Program-made: the position numbers and the translations under genes
The notes under the pieces: model-generated
The model's input: only the letters and a program-made list of their open reading frames with translations
Told to the model about the DNA's origin: nothing
Databases searched by the model: none
Assembly: GCA_046349775.1 (NCBI GenBank)
Contig: JAXMBS010000100.1
Coordinates: 1 to 14,599, forward strand
Direction: 5' to 3'
DNA: 14,599 nucleotides
From: JAEUIG01 sp046349775
GTDB taxonomy: Bacteria > Planctomycetota > Planctomycetia > Planctomycetales > Planctomycetaceae
Shown: positions 1 through 7,002 of the stretch, in pieces
Position numbering within the stretch: position 1 is the stretch's first letter
Layout of the letters: every line of letters begins with the position of its first letter

Positions 1-3
1 GCG

Positions 4-1320
4 TTGAGCGATTTGAAGCGGGTGTCCGTAGTGGCGGTCTTCTGCCTGGTGCTGGTCCGGATGTCGATCGGCTGGCAGTTCCTGTACGAGGGGCTGTGGA
101 AATACAACACGCAGCAATCCTCGCAGCCGTGGACGTCGGAAGGGTATCTGAAGAACGCCCAGGGCCCGTTCCGGGAAGATTTCCGCAAGCTGACGGGAGA
201 TCCGGATGACCTGAAGTGGCTCGACTTCGACGCCATGTCGCAGCGGTGGCACGGCTGGCGCGACCGGTTCATCGCACATTACGGACTGGACGAAAAGCAG
301 GTCCAGCGGCTGGATCAGCTTCTCAATGGCCCCAAGGAGCACTCGGTCCCGGTGAGTGCGGTTCCGGAATCGGCGCAGCCGGCGCTGGAGAAGCTGTCGA
401 ACGTCGTCAAGTACGATGCAGTTAAGGGCCGGTTGTTAGTCCAGGGAGACATGCCGCTCCTGCCGGCCGAAGCGGCGGCGCTGTACTCCACCGTGCCAGT
501 TGCCAAGTTGCCGGACGGCTACGCCCGCGCCGACGAACACGGCGAGGCGGCACGCCATCCGGACGGCACGGCGATTGCGCCGGAGCCGTTGGACCTGGAG
601 TTTTACAAGGCGATCGAAGCCTTGGCCCGTGAATCGGCCAAACTCGGTTACCTGCAACGGCTGGCGGCACAGCTCAAGGGAAATCCGGACCGCGTCGGCG
701 TGGTGACCCTGGCGAACGACGAGAAATTCCGGCCGGAAATGGCCGTGGCGGGAGCGGGCGACAAATCCGTGTGGTTGAAGTATGGCGAGGTGCAGGTCTA
801 CAAAGACCTGCTGGCCGAATTCGAAGCAGCCAGGCAGCGTGCCGCGACCGACTTCCAGCACAACCAGGCGCGGATGGTGTGGCAGAAAGTGCAGGCCAAG
901 CGCAGTGAACTGGTGGGACCGATACGCGCGCTCGATACAGAGCTGAAGCGCGAAGCCCAGTCGCTCCTGACGGCGGAGCAGCGTACCAAAGGGGCCGTGC
1001 CGCCGGAGCAGACTGAACTCTGGAAGGTCGACCAGCTGACGATCGCCGGACTGATCATTCTGGGAGCACTGCTGATCTTCGGCCTCGGCACGCGGCTGGC
1101 GGCGATCGGCGGGGCCGTGATGCTGGTCATGTTCTATCTGCCGGTGCCGCCGTGGCCGGGAGTGTATCTGCCGCCGGAAGCCAGCGGACCGGAGCACAGT
1201 TTCATCATCAACAAGAACCTGATCGAAGCACTGGCGCTGATAGCAATTGCGTCGCTGCCGACGGGTACCTGGTTTGGCGTCGACGGGCTGATCCGTTACA
1301 TGTTTCGGCGACGACGATGA
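4..1320 (+). CDS. DoxX-like membrane protein with a ~300-residue insert
   Basis: A 438-residue protein read from a TTG at position 4. The frame is open to the window edge, so the true start may lie upstream. It has a hydrophobic segment at about residues 8-28, followed by the DoxX-like GWQFLYEGLWK stretch. Three more hydrophobic segments follow near the C-terminus (about 345-360, 365-380 and 403-423), with GLGTRLAAIGG and NLIEALAL motifs resembling the second half of DoxX/DoxD proteins. DoxX proteins are usually compact four-helix proteins of about 130-170 residues. Here about 310 mostly hydrophilic residues, rich in Lys, Glu and Gln and probably helical, separate helix 1 from helix 2. The C-terminus is a basic FRRRR tail. 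The stop overlaps the next start (ATGA), so the two genes are probably translationally coupled. DoxX family membership is fairly secure; the biochemical role is unknown, and a redox or quinone-linked membrane role would be a guess from family lore. Confidence 0.75.
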   Translation: MSDLKRVSVVAVFCLVLVRMSIGWQFLYEGLWKYNTQQSSQPWTSEGYLKNAQGPFREDFRKLTGDPDDLKWLDFDAMSQRWHGWRDRFIAHYGLDEKQVQRLDQLLNGPKEHSVPVSAVPESAQPALEKLSNVVKYDAVKGRLLVQGDMPLLPAEAAALYSTVPVAKLPDGYARADEHGEAARHPDGTAIAPEPLDLEFYKAIEALARESAKLGYLQRLAAQLKGNPDRVGVVTLANDEKFRPEMAVAGAGDKSVWLKYGEVQVYKDLLAEFEAARQRAATDFQHNQARMVWQKVQAKRSELVGPIRALDTELKREAQSLLTAEQRTKGAVPPEQTELWKVDQLTIAGLIILGALLIFGLGTRLAAIGGAVMLVMFYLPVPPWPGVYLPPEASGPEHSFIINKNLIEALALIAIASLPTGTWFGVDGLIRYMFRRRR

Positions 1321-2468
1321 AGAGTGCCACGCGCTGTGTGGCCTGCCTGGGGGTGGCGACAATCCTCAACGTCGCCGCTCAGGCAGAGCCGCCCAAAACG
1401 AACGAGCTGCGCCGCGGCAGCGCGTTTGTCCGCGAGCTCGACAAGCCGCTGGGGGTCAATCGCGACCGGGTCGAGCTGCGGGAGTTGCTGGACCGCCTCT
1501 CCGAAGAACGCAAGTTGGCGATCGTTCTGGATCGGCGCGTCGATCCCAGCTGCCGGATCAATGTCAAGACTCCGCCGCTGCGCGTCCAGGAAGCAATTGA
1601 GTCAATCGCACGGCAGGCTGGTGCAACCACGCGGATCGTCGGCAATACGATTGTCGTCGGACCGGAGTCTGGCATCGGCAGCCTGCGGACAGTTTGCTTG
1701 TTGCGCGGGCTGGAAGTTGACGATCTGGGCGCTGCCGCCAAGGGCCGCCGGTTCGAACTGTCACGCACGATCACTTTAGCGTGGGAGGATCTGGACCGGC
1801 CGTCGGATCTCGTTTCCCGAATTGCCGAGCAGGCACATCTGCGCGTGATGGACATGGAACTCATTCCGCACGATCTGTGGGCGCGGGGGTGCATCGTCGA
1901 AATGACGCCCATCGAGGCCCTGTCGTGGATCCTTGGGCAATACGACCTGACCTTCGAGTGGATCGATGCCGCCGAGGGAGTGCGGATCGTGCCGATCACC
2001 GGCGCCGTTACCGTCACGAAAGAACATCCGGTGCGCGGGATACAGCCGGATGAGGCACTGCGTCGTGTCACCGAACGGTATCCCGATGTCGCCGCCCGCC
2101 TCGATGGCAAGAAAATCATCGCAACGGGGCTGATCGAGCAGCAGGACGCGATCTCGAAGATCGCGCGCGGCGAGAATCCGGACGCCAAACCGAAGCCGTT
2201 GAAGTTCGACTCGCTGGCGAAGCAACGGCTGACGTTGCGCGTCGCCAATACTTCTGCGGCGTCTGTGCTGCAGAAGCTGCAGGAGAGCGGGATCGACATC
2301 CAGATCGATCAGAATGCACTGCAGACTGCGAACGTCAATCTGAATGGCGAGATCAAATTTGATTTGAAAGACGCAACGATCGCAGCGGTGATGCGGGCCA
2401 TTTGCGAACCGGTCGGAGCGACGTTTTCGGTCGATGGCGAGACGGTGCACGTGCCGGCGAAAAAATAG
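1317..2468 (+). CDS. Exported protein with three STN/secretin-N-like modules
   Basis: A 383-residue protein starting at the ATG that overlaps the upstream stop (ATGA). Residues 1-23 form a signal peptide (hydrophobic core, AQA cleavage site). The mature part shows three similar modules at about residues 53-116, 163-227 and 306-381. Each has a helix with a leucine-rich LLxxL or VLxxL start, a 'Leu/Ile-x-Ile/Val-D' strand, a helix such as VQEAIESIARQAG, and a final strand ending in TIVVGP, VRIVPI or TVHVPA. This is the pattern of the STN (secretin and TonB N-terminus) fold. There is no secretin pore, TonB plug or beta-barrel region. Its place between a DoxX-like membrane protein and an exported phosphodiesterase suggests an envelope complex, but that is inference. 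The family is not recognised by name. Confidence 0.7.
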   Translation: MKSATRCVACLGVATILNVAAQAEPPKTNELRRGSAFVRELDKPLGVNRDRVELRELLDRLSEERKLAIVLDRRVDPSCRINVKTPPLRVQEAIESIARQAGATTRIVGNTIVVGPESGIGSLRTVCLLRGLEVDDLGAAAKGRRFELSRTITLAWEDLDRPSDLVSRIAEQAHLRVMDMELIPHDLWARGCIVEMTPIEALSWILGQYDLTFEWIDAAEGVRIVPITGAVTVTKEHPVRGIQPDEALRRVTERYPDVAARLDGKKIIATGLIEQQDAISKIARGENPDAKPKPLKFDSLAKQRLTLRVANTSAASVLQKLQESGIDIQIDQNALQTANVNLNGEIKFDLKDATIAAVMRAICEPVGATFSVDGETVHVPAKK

Positions 2469-2478
2469 GGAGTTGGGA

Positions 2479-4053
2479 ATGGGGAACAGGGACAGGAAAC
2501 TGATCGTTAAGCGATCCGTCTCGCTGGTCGCGGTGTTCGCGTGCGTTTCGACGGCGAATGGTGCAGAGCCGTTCCAGTTTCATGAGGCGGTGCAGCCGCC
2601 GCGGCGAGTGCAGATCGTGGCGAACGGCGGGCTGTCGATGCTGGCCCCGGAGAACAGCGTTGAGGCAGTGCGCGAAAGTGCAAACGATTACATCGAATGG
2701 GCGGCGGTCGCCGTGGGGCGCACGAGCGACGGAACGCATGTCATCGTTTCCTCGAAACCATATTTGGTAAACGGGGTCGAGAAGCAAGCCGAGCAACTGA
2801 CCCTCGCCGAACTGCGGCAGATTGACCTGGGAGGCGCGTTCGCACCGCGATATCGAGGGATGCATCCGTCCACCCTGGTCGAGATGCTCGCTGCTGCGAA
2901 GGACCGGATCAACCTGGTGCTCTATTGTAACGACGTGTCGCCGGCGTCCTTCGTGAAGGAAATCGAGGACGCAAAAATGCAGTCACAGGTGGTCCTCGCA
3001 GGAGATCAGATGCTCCTGTCAGAGATCAGGGATATCTCGGGTTCGGCATTGCCGACGATGGCGCCGTTTGATCGCCGCTCCTCGCTGGAGGTCTTTGAAG
3101 CGACCCGGTCGCCTGCGGTCGCCCTGCTGACCGCGCGCGATGCAACGGCCGACCGATGTCGGCTCCTGAACGGCTACGGATACAAGGTGCTCGTCAGCGT
3201 TCTGGGCGAAAAGATCGACCAGCCCCAAACGTGGTTGCAGGTCATCGAAGCCGGCGCCGACCTCATCCTCACCGATCATCCGGCCGAAGTCCGCTTTGCC
3301 GAAGTCCGCCGCCGCATCCCGCAGTTCCCGGTGATGATCGCCTGCCATCGCGGCGCGAATCGCTATGCCCCCGAGAACACGCTGCCGGCAATTACGCTGG
3401 CGGCTACGCTCGGCGCGGACTTCATCGAAATCGATATCCGCACGACGCAGGACGGCAAATTTGTGCTCGTGCACGACGGCAAACTGGATCGCACGACGAA
3501 CGGGAAAGGGCCAGTGAAGGAGCAAACTGCCGTGGCGGTCGCGGCGCTCGATGCCGGAAGCTGGTTTGGGGCGCCTTTCGCCGGCCTCAAAGTGCCGACA
3601 TTCGACGAAGGGCTGCAGGCTCTCGGCCGCCACTCGCAGGCGTATCTCGACGCCAAGGACATCGCTCCCGAAGCTCTGCTGGCAGCGATCCGCAAGCACG
3701 GCCTGATGGAGCGACACGCCGTCTACGCGTCACCCGACTATTGCCGGCGCCTGAAAGAACTTGAACCGGCAGTGCGACTCATGCCGCCGCTGCGAGACCC
3801 GGAGGACCTGCCTCAGGTCGCCGAACTGCACCCGTACTGCGTCGATGCCAACTGGTCGAAGCTCTCAAAGGACGTCATCGATCGCTGCCATGCTGCCGGA
3901 ATCAAAGTGTTTTCCGACGCGCTTGGGCCGCACGAGACGCTCGACGATTACAGCCAGGCGATGGACTGGGGGATCGACCTGATCCAGACCGACTACCCGC
4001 TGCGGGTCCTGCGGGCAATTGAGCTGCGCGCTCCGGCCCAAAACCAGAAGTGA
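2479..4053 (+). CDS. Two-domain glycerophosphodiester phosphodiesterase, first domain catalytically degenerate
   Basis: A 524-residue exported protein. The ATG at 2479 is chosen because GGGAG lies 6 nt upstream, overlapping the previous stop codon, and because it is followed by a signal peptide (residues 10-29). The C-terminal GDPD domain (about 284-520) keeps the family active site: H290-R291-G, E317 and D319 (metal ligands) and H332-D, followed by the LDRTTNGKG loop. The family hydrolyses glycerophosphodiesters to glycerol-3-phosphate plus an alcohol. The N-terminal half (about 42-280) is a duplicated GDPD fold: APENS matches APENT, and the LILTDHP ending matches LIQTDYP. The positions equivalent to H290, R291, E317, D319 and H332 are N49, G50, A76, A78 and S91, so this half should be inactive. 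It sits 10 nt after the STN-like gene, probably in one transcript. Confidence 0.88.
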   Translation: MGNRDRKLIVKRSVSLVAVFACVSTANGAEPFQFHEAVQPPRRVQIVANGGLSMLAPENSVEAVRESANDYIEWAAVAVGRTSDGTHVIVSSKPYLVNGVEKQAEQLTLAELRQIDLGGAFAPRYRGMHPSTLVEMLAAAKDRINLVLYCNDVSPASFVKEIEDAKMQSQVVLAGDQMLLSEIRDISGSALPTMAPFDRRSSLEVFEATRSPAVALLTARDATADRCRLLNGYGYKVLVSVLGEKIDQPQTWLQVIEAGADLILTDHPAEVRFAEVRRRIPQFPVMIACHRGANRYAPENTLPAITLAATLGADFIEIDIRTTQDGKFVLVHDGKLDRTTNGKGPVKEQTAVAVAALDAGSWFGAPFAGLKVPTFDEGLQALGRHSQAYLDAKDIAPEALLAAIRKHGLMERHAVYASPDYCRRLKELEPAVRLMPPLRDPEDLPQVAELHPYCVDANWSKLSKDVIDRCHAAGIKVFSDALGPHETLDDYSQAMDWGIDLIQTDYPLRVLRAIELRAPAQNQK

Positions 4054-4116
4054 CAAAAAAACAGGAGGGAACAGAGGAAGCGGAGAGAAGGTGCATTTTT
4101 CCCGGAGGGCGACTCA

Positions 4117-4611
4117 ATGCAGCACGTAACGAGTTTTGGAGGTCCGAGAATCCTGCTTCCGACGCAAGACGTCGAACGCTGGATTGACGAGATGGGTGAC
4201 GAGCCAACACCGGACGAGGGCCTGTACGGGCTCGCATGTTCAGTCGACGCCTATTGCGGAATCATCGAGCCTTGGGACAGCCCGCTGCTGATCTTCGGCG
4301 ATGATCCGTGCGACATGTTCTGGTCACCACATCAGGAGGGCGGATTGTTCATTCGCTGGATCGGGGCTGATACTCTCGAACAGTTGACGGCATTTGCCAA
4401 CTCCGTGGCTGATGCCGGCGATTGGGCGGAGCGGACCGAGTGGGATGCCCAATTCGGAAACTACACGCTGATGGATACGTGCGCTTGCCCCGGCGACGGC
4501 CAGCCGCGAATCGAGATAGCGCTGCGCGCCGGCGAGTACGTCATTGAGTCGCAATACGCCGAGTCCGACGATGTGATGACAATCGTCCAGCAGTTGCGCT
4601 TCGTGAGATAG
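4117..4611 (+). CDS. Imm21-like immunity protein (orphan)
   Basis: A 164-residue acidic cytoplasmic protein with GGAGG 8 nt before the ATG. The N-terminal half resembles the Imm21 family of polymorphic-toxin immunity proteins: SFGGPRILLP, a short variable stretch ending in 'YGLACSVDAYCGII', then LLIFGDDPCDMFWSP and GGLFIRWIGAD. The length fits the family, which is about 150-180 residues. Imm21 proteins are predicted to neutralise cognate toxins of contact-dependent or secreted polymorphic systems, but the toxin partner is poorly defined. No toxin-like gene is adjacent: the upstream gene is a phosphodiesterase and the downstream gene is a convergent response regulator. It may therefore be a remnant, a protective orphan, or a family member with another job. 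The assignment rests on recognised motif order without a profile search. Confidence 0.65.
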   Translation: MQHVTSFGGPRILLPTQDVERWIDEMGDEPTPDEGLYGLACSVDAYCGIIEPWDSPLLIFGDDPCDMFWSPHQEGGLFIRWIGADTLEQLTAFANSVADAGDWAERTEWDAQFGNYTLMDTCACPGDGQPRIEIALRAGEYVIESQYAESDDVMTIVQQLRFVR

Positions 4612-4659
4612 CGAGCACCGCAGCAAACGCTATCGAATTTCGTGCTTCGAATTCCCGCG

Positions 4660-6057
4660 TTAGCCCGCTTCTGCCTGCGTCTGCGACTGGTACTGATTGA
4701 GCTTGTTGTAGAGCGTCTTGAGGGCGATCCCGAGCTCGTCGGCGGTCTTCGGCTTGTCGCCGTGGTACTTCTCCAGTGTCTGCTGGATGCATTCCATCTC
4801 GATTTCCCGCAGCGTGAGCGGCCGCGAGAAATTGCTGACGAGGAACGGCCGGTCCCCTTCCGCTGCGCGCTTGCTGACGCTGCTCGGAAGGTCCTCGGGG
4901 CGGATATTGACTCCGTCCGAGAGGATCACCGCGTGTTCCAGGGCGTTCGCCAGTTCGCGGACGTTGCCGCTCCATTCGTGCGCCCGCAGCACGGCGACCG
5001 TTTCCGGAGACAGAATGTCCGGCGAAATCTCGGCTCGCTTCAGGTAACGGGCGACAAGGTGCCGCGCCAGGACCGGGATGTCCTCTTTGCGTTCGCGCAG
5101 CGGCGGGAGCCGGATTTCGAACGTATTGACGCGGAAGAACAGGTCTTCGCGGAATGAGCCTTCGGTCACCATTTCCTGCAAGTCGCGGTTGGTGGCGCAG
5201 ACGATCCGCACATCCACGTGAAACGCTTCGTTCTCGCCGACCCGCCGGACTTCACCGGACTCCAGGAACCGCAACAGCTTCACCTGCATGGCCTTGTCGA
5301 GCTCGCCGAGCTCGTCGAGGAACAGCGTGCCGCCGTTGGCGACTTCGATCAGTCCTTTGCGCGGCTGATCGGCGCCGGTGAACGCGCCCTTCTTGTGGCC
5401 GAACAGTTCGCTCTCGACGAGGTTTTCCGGCAGCGCGCCGCAATTTACCGCCACGAACGGCATGTCGGCCCGCGGGCTCAGGTCGTGAATCCGCTTGGCG
5501 ACCAGTTCCTTGCCGGTGCCGGTCTCGCCGAGGATCAGCACGGCCGAGTCGGTCGGGGCGATTTTTTCGACGAGCCGCTTCACGCGCGTCATCGACGGCG
5601 TGTCGCCGATCAGTTCCGACGTCCCCTTGATCGCCCGCAGCTGGTGCTCCAGGGCGATCGTCTTGTTCGTGAGCGTCTTCTTTTCGGCGATCCGCTGCAG
5701 AACGTTCTGAACTTCGACAAGCTTGGTCGGCTTGGTCAGGAAGTCGTACGCGCCGCGGCGCAGAGCCTGGATGGCGTCGTCGAGGCTGCCATGCCCCGTG
5801 CTGATAATGATCTCGGTGTCCGGCGCGACCTTCTGCAGGTGATCAATGACGTCCCAGCCGGTCAGGCCGGGCATGCGGAGGTCGATGATCGCGGCGTCGA
5901 ACGTCTGTTCTTCCAGAGTCTGCACGGCCACGCGGCCGTCTTCGCAGATGGTGGCATCGTGCCCCATCCGGGCCAGCTCTTTCTGCATCACCTGTCGGAT
6001 CGGCGCTTCGTCATCGACGAACAGCACCCGCAGGCGGTTGAGCGGTCGGGAGCTCAA
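4660..6057 (-). CDS. Sigma-54-dependent response regulator (NtrC/AtoC family)
   Basis: A 465-residue protein starting at a TTG with AAGGAGG 6 nt upstream; longer readings lack the domain and this SD. The receiver domain (about 9-125) has the acidic pocket D15-D16, phospho-acceptor D59 (IIDLRMPG), T87 and K109. The AAA+ domain (about 148-380) has Walker A GETGTGKE (177-184), the sigma-54 contact loop GAFTGA (224-229), Walker B GGTLFLDE (242-249) and the FREDLFFR arginine-finger region (302-309). The C-terminus (about 415-460) is a Fis-type helix-turn-helix (ELGIALKTLYNKL). All functional motifs are intact, so it should activate sigma-54 promoters after phosphorylation. No histidine kinase gene is present in the window, so its sensor is encoded elsewhere or just outside. 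Transcribed convergently with the Imm21-like gene. Confidence 0.93.
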   Translation of the reverse strand: MSSRPLNRLRVLFVDDEAPIRQVMQKELARMGHDATICEDGRVAVQTLEEQTFDAAIIDLRMPGLTGWDVIDHLQKVAPDTEIIISTGHGSLDDAIQALRRGAYDFLTKPTKLVEVQNVLQRIAEKKTLTNKTIALEHQLRAIKGTSELIGDTPSMTRVKRLVEKIAPTDSAVLILGETGTGKELVAKRIHDLSPRADMPFVAVNCGALPENLVESELFGHKKGAFTGADQPRKGLIEVANGGTLFLDELGELDKAMQVKLLRFLESGEVRRVGENEAFHVDVRIVCATNRDLQEMVTEGSFREDLFFRVNTFEIRLPPLRERKEDIPVLARHLVARYLKRAEISPDILSPETVAVLRAHEWSGNVRELANALEHAVILSDGVNIRPEDLPSSVSKRAAEGDRPFLVSNFSRPLTLREIEMECIQQTLEKYHGDKPKTADELGIALKTLYNKLNQYQSQTQAEAG

Positions 6058-6063
6058 AATCGT

Positions 6064-6070
6064 CCTCCTT
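6064..6070 (-). promoter_or_regulatory. Strong Shine-Dalgarno that fixes a TTG start
   Basis: On the minus strand the bases read AAGGAGG, followed after 6 nt by the TTG at 6057. This is the best ribosome-binding site in the window and picks the response-regulator start. The next in-frame candidate (GTG, residue 11) would cut into the first strand of the receiver domain. Confidence 0.7.
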
Positions 6071-6107
6071 GACGATTCGGCACGGCGGTGGAGCCGCGCC
6101 CAAAGTC

Positions 6108-6824
6108 TCACCGGGCGTCCGTCGCGAACGCGAGCGGGCGCGGTGGCATGACTTCCATGTCGGGGTCTTGATCGACGCCGCCGGTTGCGGGCCGGCGACG
6201 GCACGAACGAGAGGGCGGGGTGATATCAGAATCGGCAAAGTGGGGCAATCGGAGTCTCCACGGGGAAATTCCGAAATTCGGATGCCGAAATCGGAAACGC
6301 TGTGACCCATTTCGGATTTCGAATTTCGATATTCGGATTTTCCCCCTCACTCTTCCATCCCCGGCGGCGGCGGCTTCGACGAGTGGAGCGGCGTTTTTCG
6401 CGTCCAGCCGCCGCAATTTAGAGCCCCGGGTGGCTTTGGTCGGGCGGCGGACTTTCGGTGCTTTCGAGGCCTCGACCAGCAGTTCGCGCACGCGTTCGAT
6501 GACGTCCGCCTTGTTCCGCGGCTGGTCCCGAAACTGCTGTCCCACGAGCAGAATACGCCGTCGTCGGTGATCCGTTTCCGGTTCTGCGACTTGAACCGCT
6601 GCGCGACCGGCAGGGAGAGCCCGGCTGGCGACGACATTCCACCGAAGCTGAACCTTGGAATTCACCTTGTTTACGTTCTGGCCGCCAGGACCGGAACTGC
6701 GTGCGTAGACGAACTCCAGTTCCGCGAGCGGAACCCGGATGGAGTTCGTAACGATGATGTCCTGGGTGGGATCAGGTGGTGTGGTACTTGGTTGTTTGGT
6801 GTTTGGTAGCAGGACTCGGAGCAC
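6108..6824 (-). CDS. arfB: ArfB (YaeJ)-type ribosome-rescue peptidyl-tRNA hydrolase, frame disrupted by indels
   Basis: The class I release-factor catalytic loop is intact in SSGPGGQNVNKVNSKVQLRW. ArfB uses its GGQ loop to release peptides from stalled ribosomes, and its basic tail enters the empty mRNA channel. The open frame spans 238 codons, but homology jumps frames. After VVAS the expected LSLPVAQRFKSQ...TDDGVF is one base out of register (extra base near 6624), returning at ILLVGQQFRDQPRN (missing base near 6555). After RRLDAK the basic tail KKRRSTRRSRRRR is in a third frame (one A short in the run at 6394-6398). The true C-terminus is therefore expected near 6347; the last ~95 residues of the open frame are non-homologous. 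The 5' end is also unclear: GTG at 6824 has no SD and adds about 25 residues, while the homologous start falls on an ATC near 6757. Could be sequence error or a decaying gene. Confidence 0.7.
   Translation of the reverse strand: MLRVLLPNTKQPSTTPPDPTQDIIVTNSIRVPLAELEFVYARSSGPGGQNVNKVNSKVQLRWNVVASRALPAGRAAVQVAEPETDHRRRRILLVGQQFRDQPRNKADVIERVRELLVEASKAPKVRRPTKATRGSKLRRLDAKNAAPLVEAAAAGDGRVRGKIRISKFEIRNGSQRFRFRHPNFGISPWRLRLPHFADSDITPPSRSCRRRPATGGVDQDPDMEVMPPRPLAFATDAR
6262..6345. repeat. 36-nt imperfect inverted repeat with 12-nt loop
   Basis: The arms are 6262-6297 and 6310-6345, separated by a 12-nt loop. Both begin at the outside with GGGGAAA and end at the loop with GAAA (right arm read as its reverse complement). 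I count 28 of 36 positions paired. The inner sequence is built from degenerate CGAAAT/CGGAAT units and is much richer in A and T than the flanking genes. It lies between the arfB homology and the response regulator, downstream of one and upstream of the other on the minus strand. It could be a terminator-like structure, a dispersed repeat or a remnant of a small mobile element. Confidence 0.65.
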
Positions 6825-6838
6825 GATTATTGCAGTTT

Positions 6839-6853
6839 AGAGCCAACGGCTCT
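6839..6853. repeat. Perfect 6-bp hairpin between arfB and dprA
   Basis: AGAGCC-AAC-GGCTCT is a perfect stem with a 3-nt loop, followed on the + strand by two more T residues. It sits in the roughly 180-nt gap between two minus-strand genes. The T run is too short for a convincing intrinsic terminator, and on the minus strand, the direction that matters here, the stem is followed by AAAC rather than T. A dispersed intergenic repeat is equally possible. Confidence 0.45.
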
Positions 6854-7002
6854 TTGGTGTAGCACCGCGGCCCTGAATCATCGGTGTTTGGGGCCTTCCG
6901 GACGCTAGACCATCTTGAACTCCGCTCTGGTGATTCGCAGAGTGGTTGTGACGCGGGCAGGCACACTCCGACGAGCCGCCCCCACCAAGCATCCACGCTC
7001 AC

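Noticed and set aside
436..1362. 308-codon minus-strand frame opposite the DoxX-like gene
   Set aside because: Composition is Arg/His/Gln rich with no recognisable motif, and the + strand has a signal-like helix, DoxX motifs and translational coupling.
4646..4654. tRNA T-loop-like TTCGAATTC
   Set aside because: No acceptor, D or anticodon arms can be built around it, and it lies partly in a palindromic intergenic stretch.
5218..6072. Long open frame on the + strand opposite the response regulator
   Set aside because: It is the antisense reading of a gene with all receiver, AAA+ and HTH motifs intact; its own translation shows no domain, and such mirror frames are common in GC-rich DNA.
6394..6398. 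Programmed -1 frameshifting at the A run in arfB
   Set aside because: The context GCG-AAA-AAC is a poor slippery heptamer and two other unrelated shifts occur in the same gene, so simple indels explain it better.
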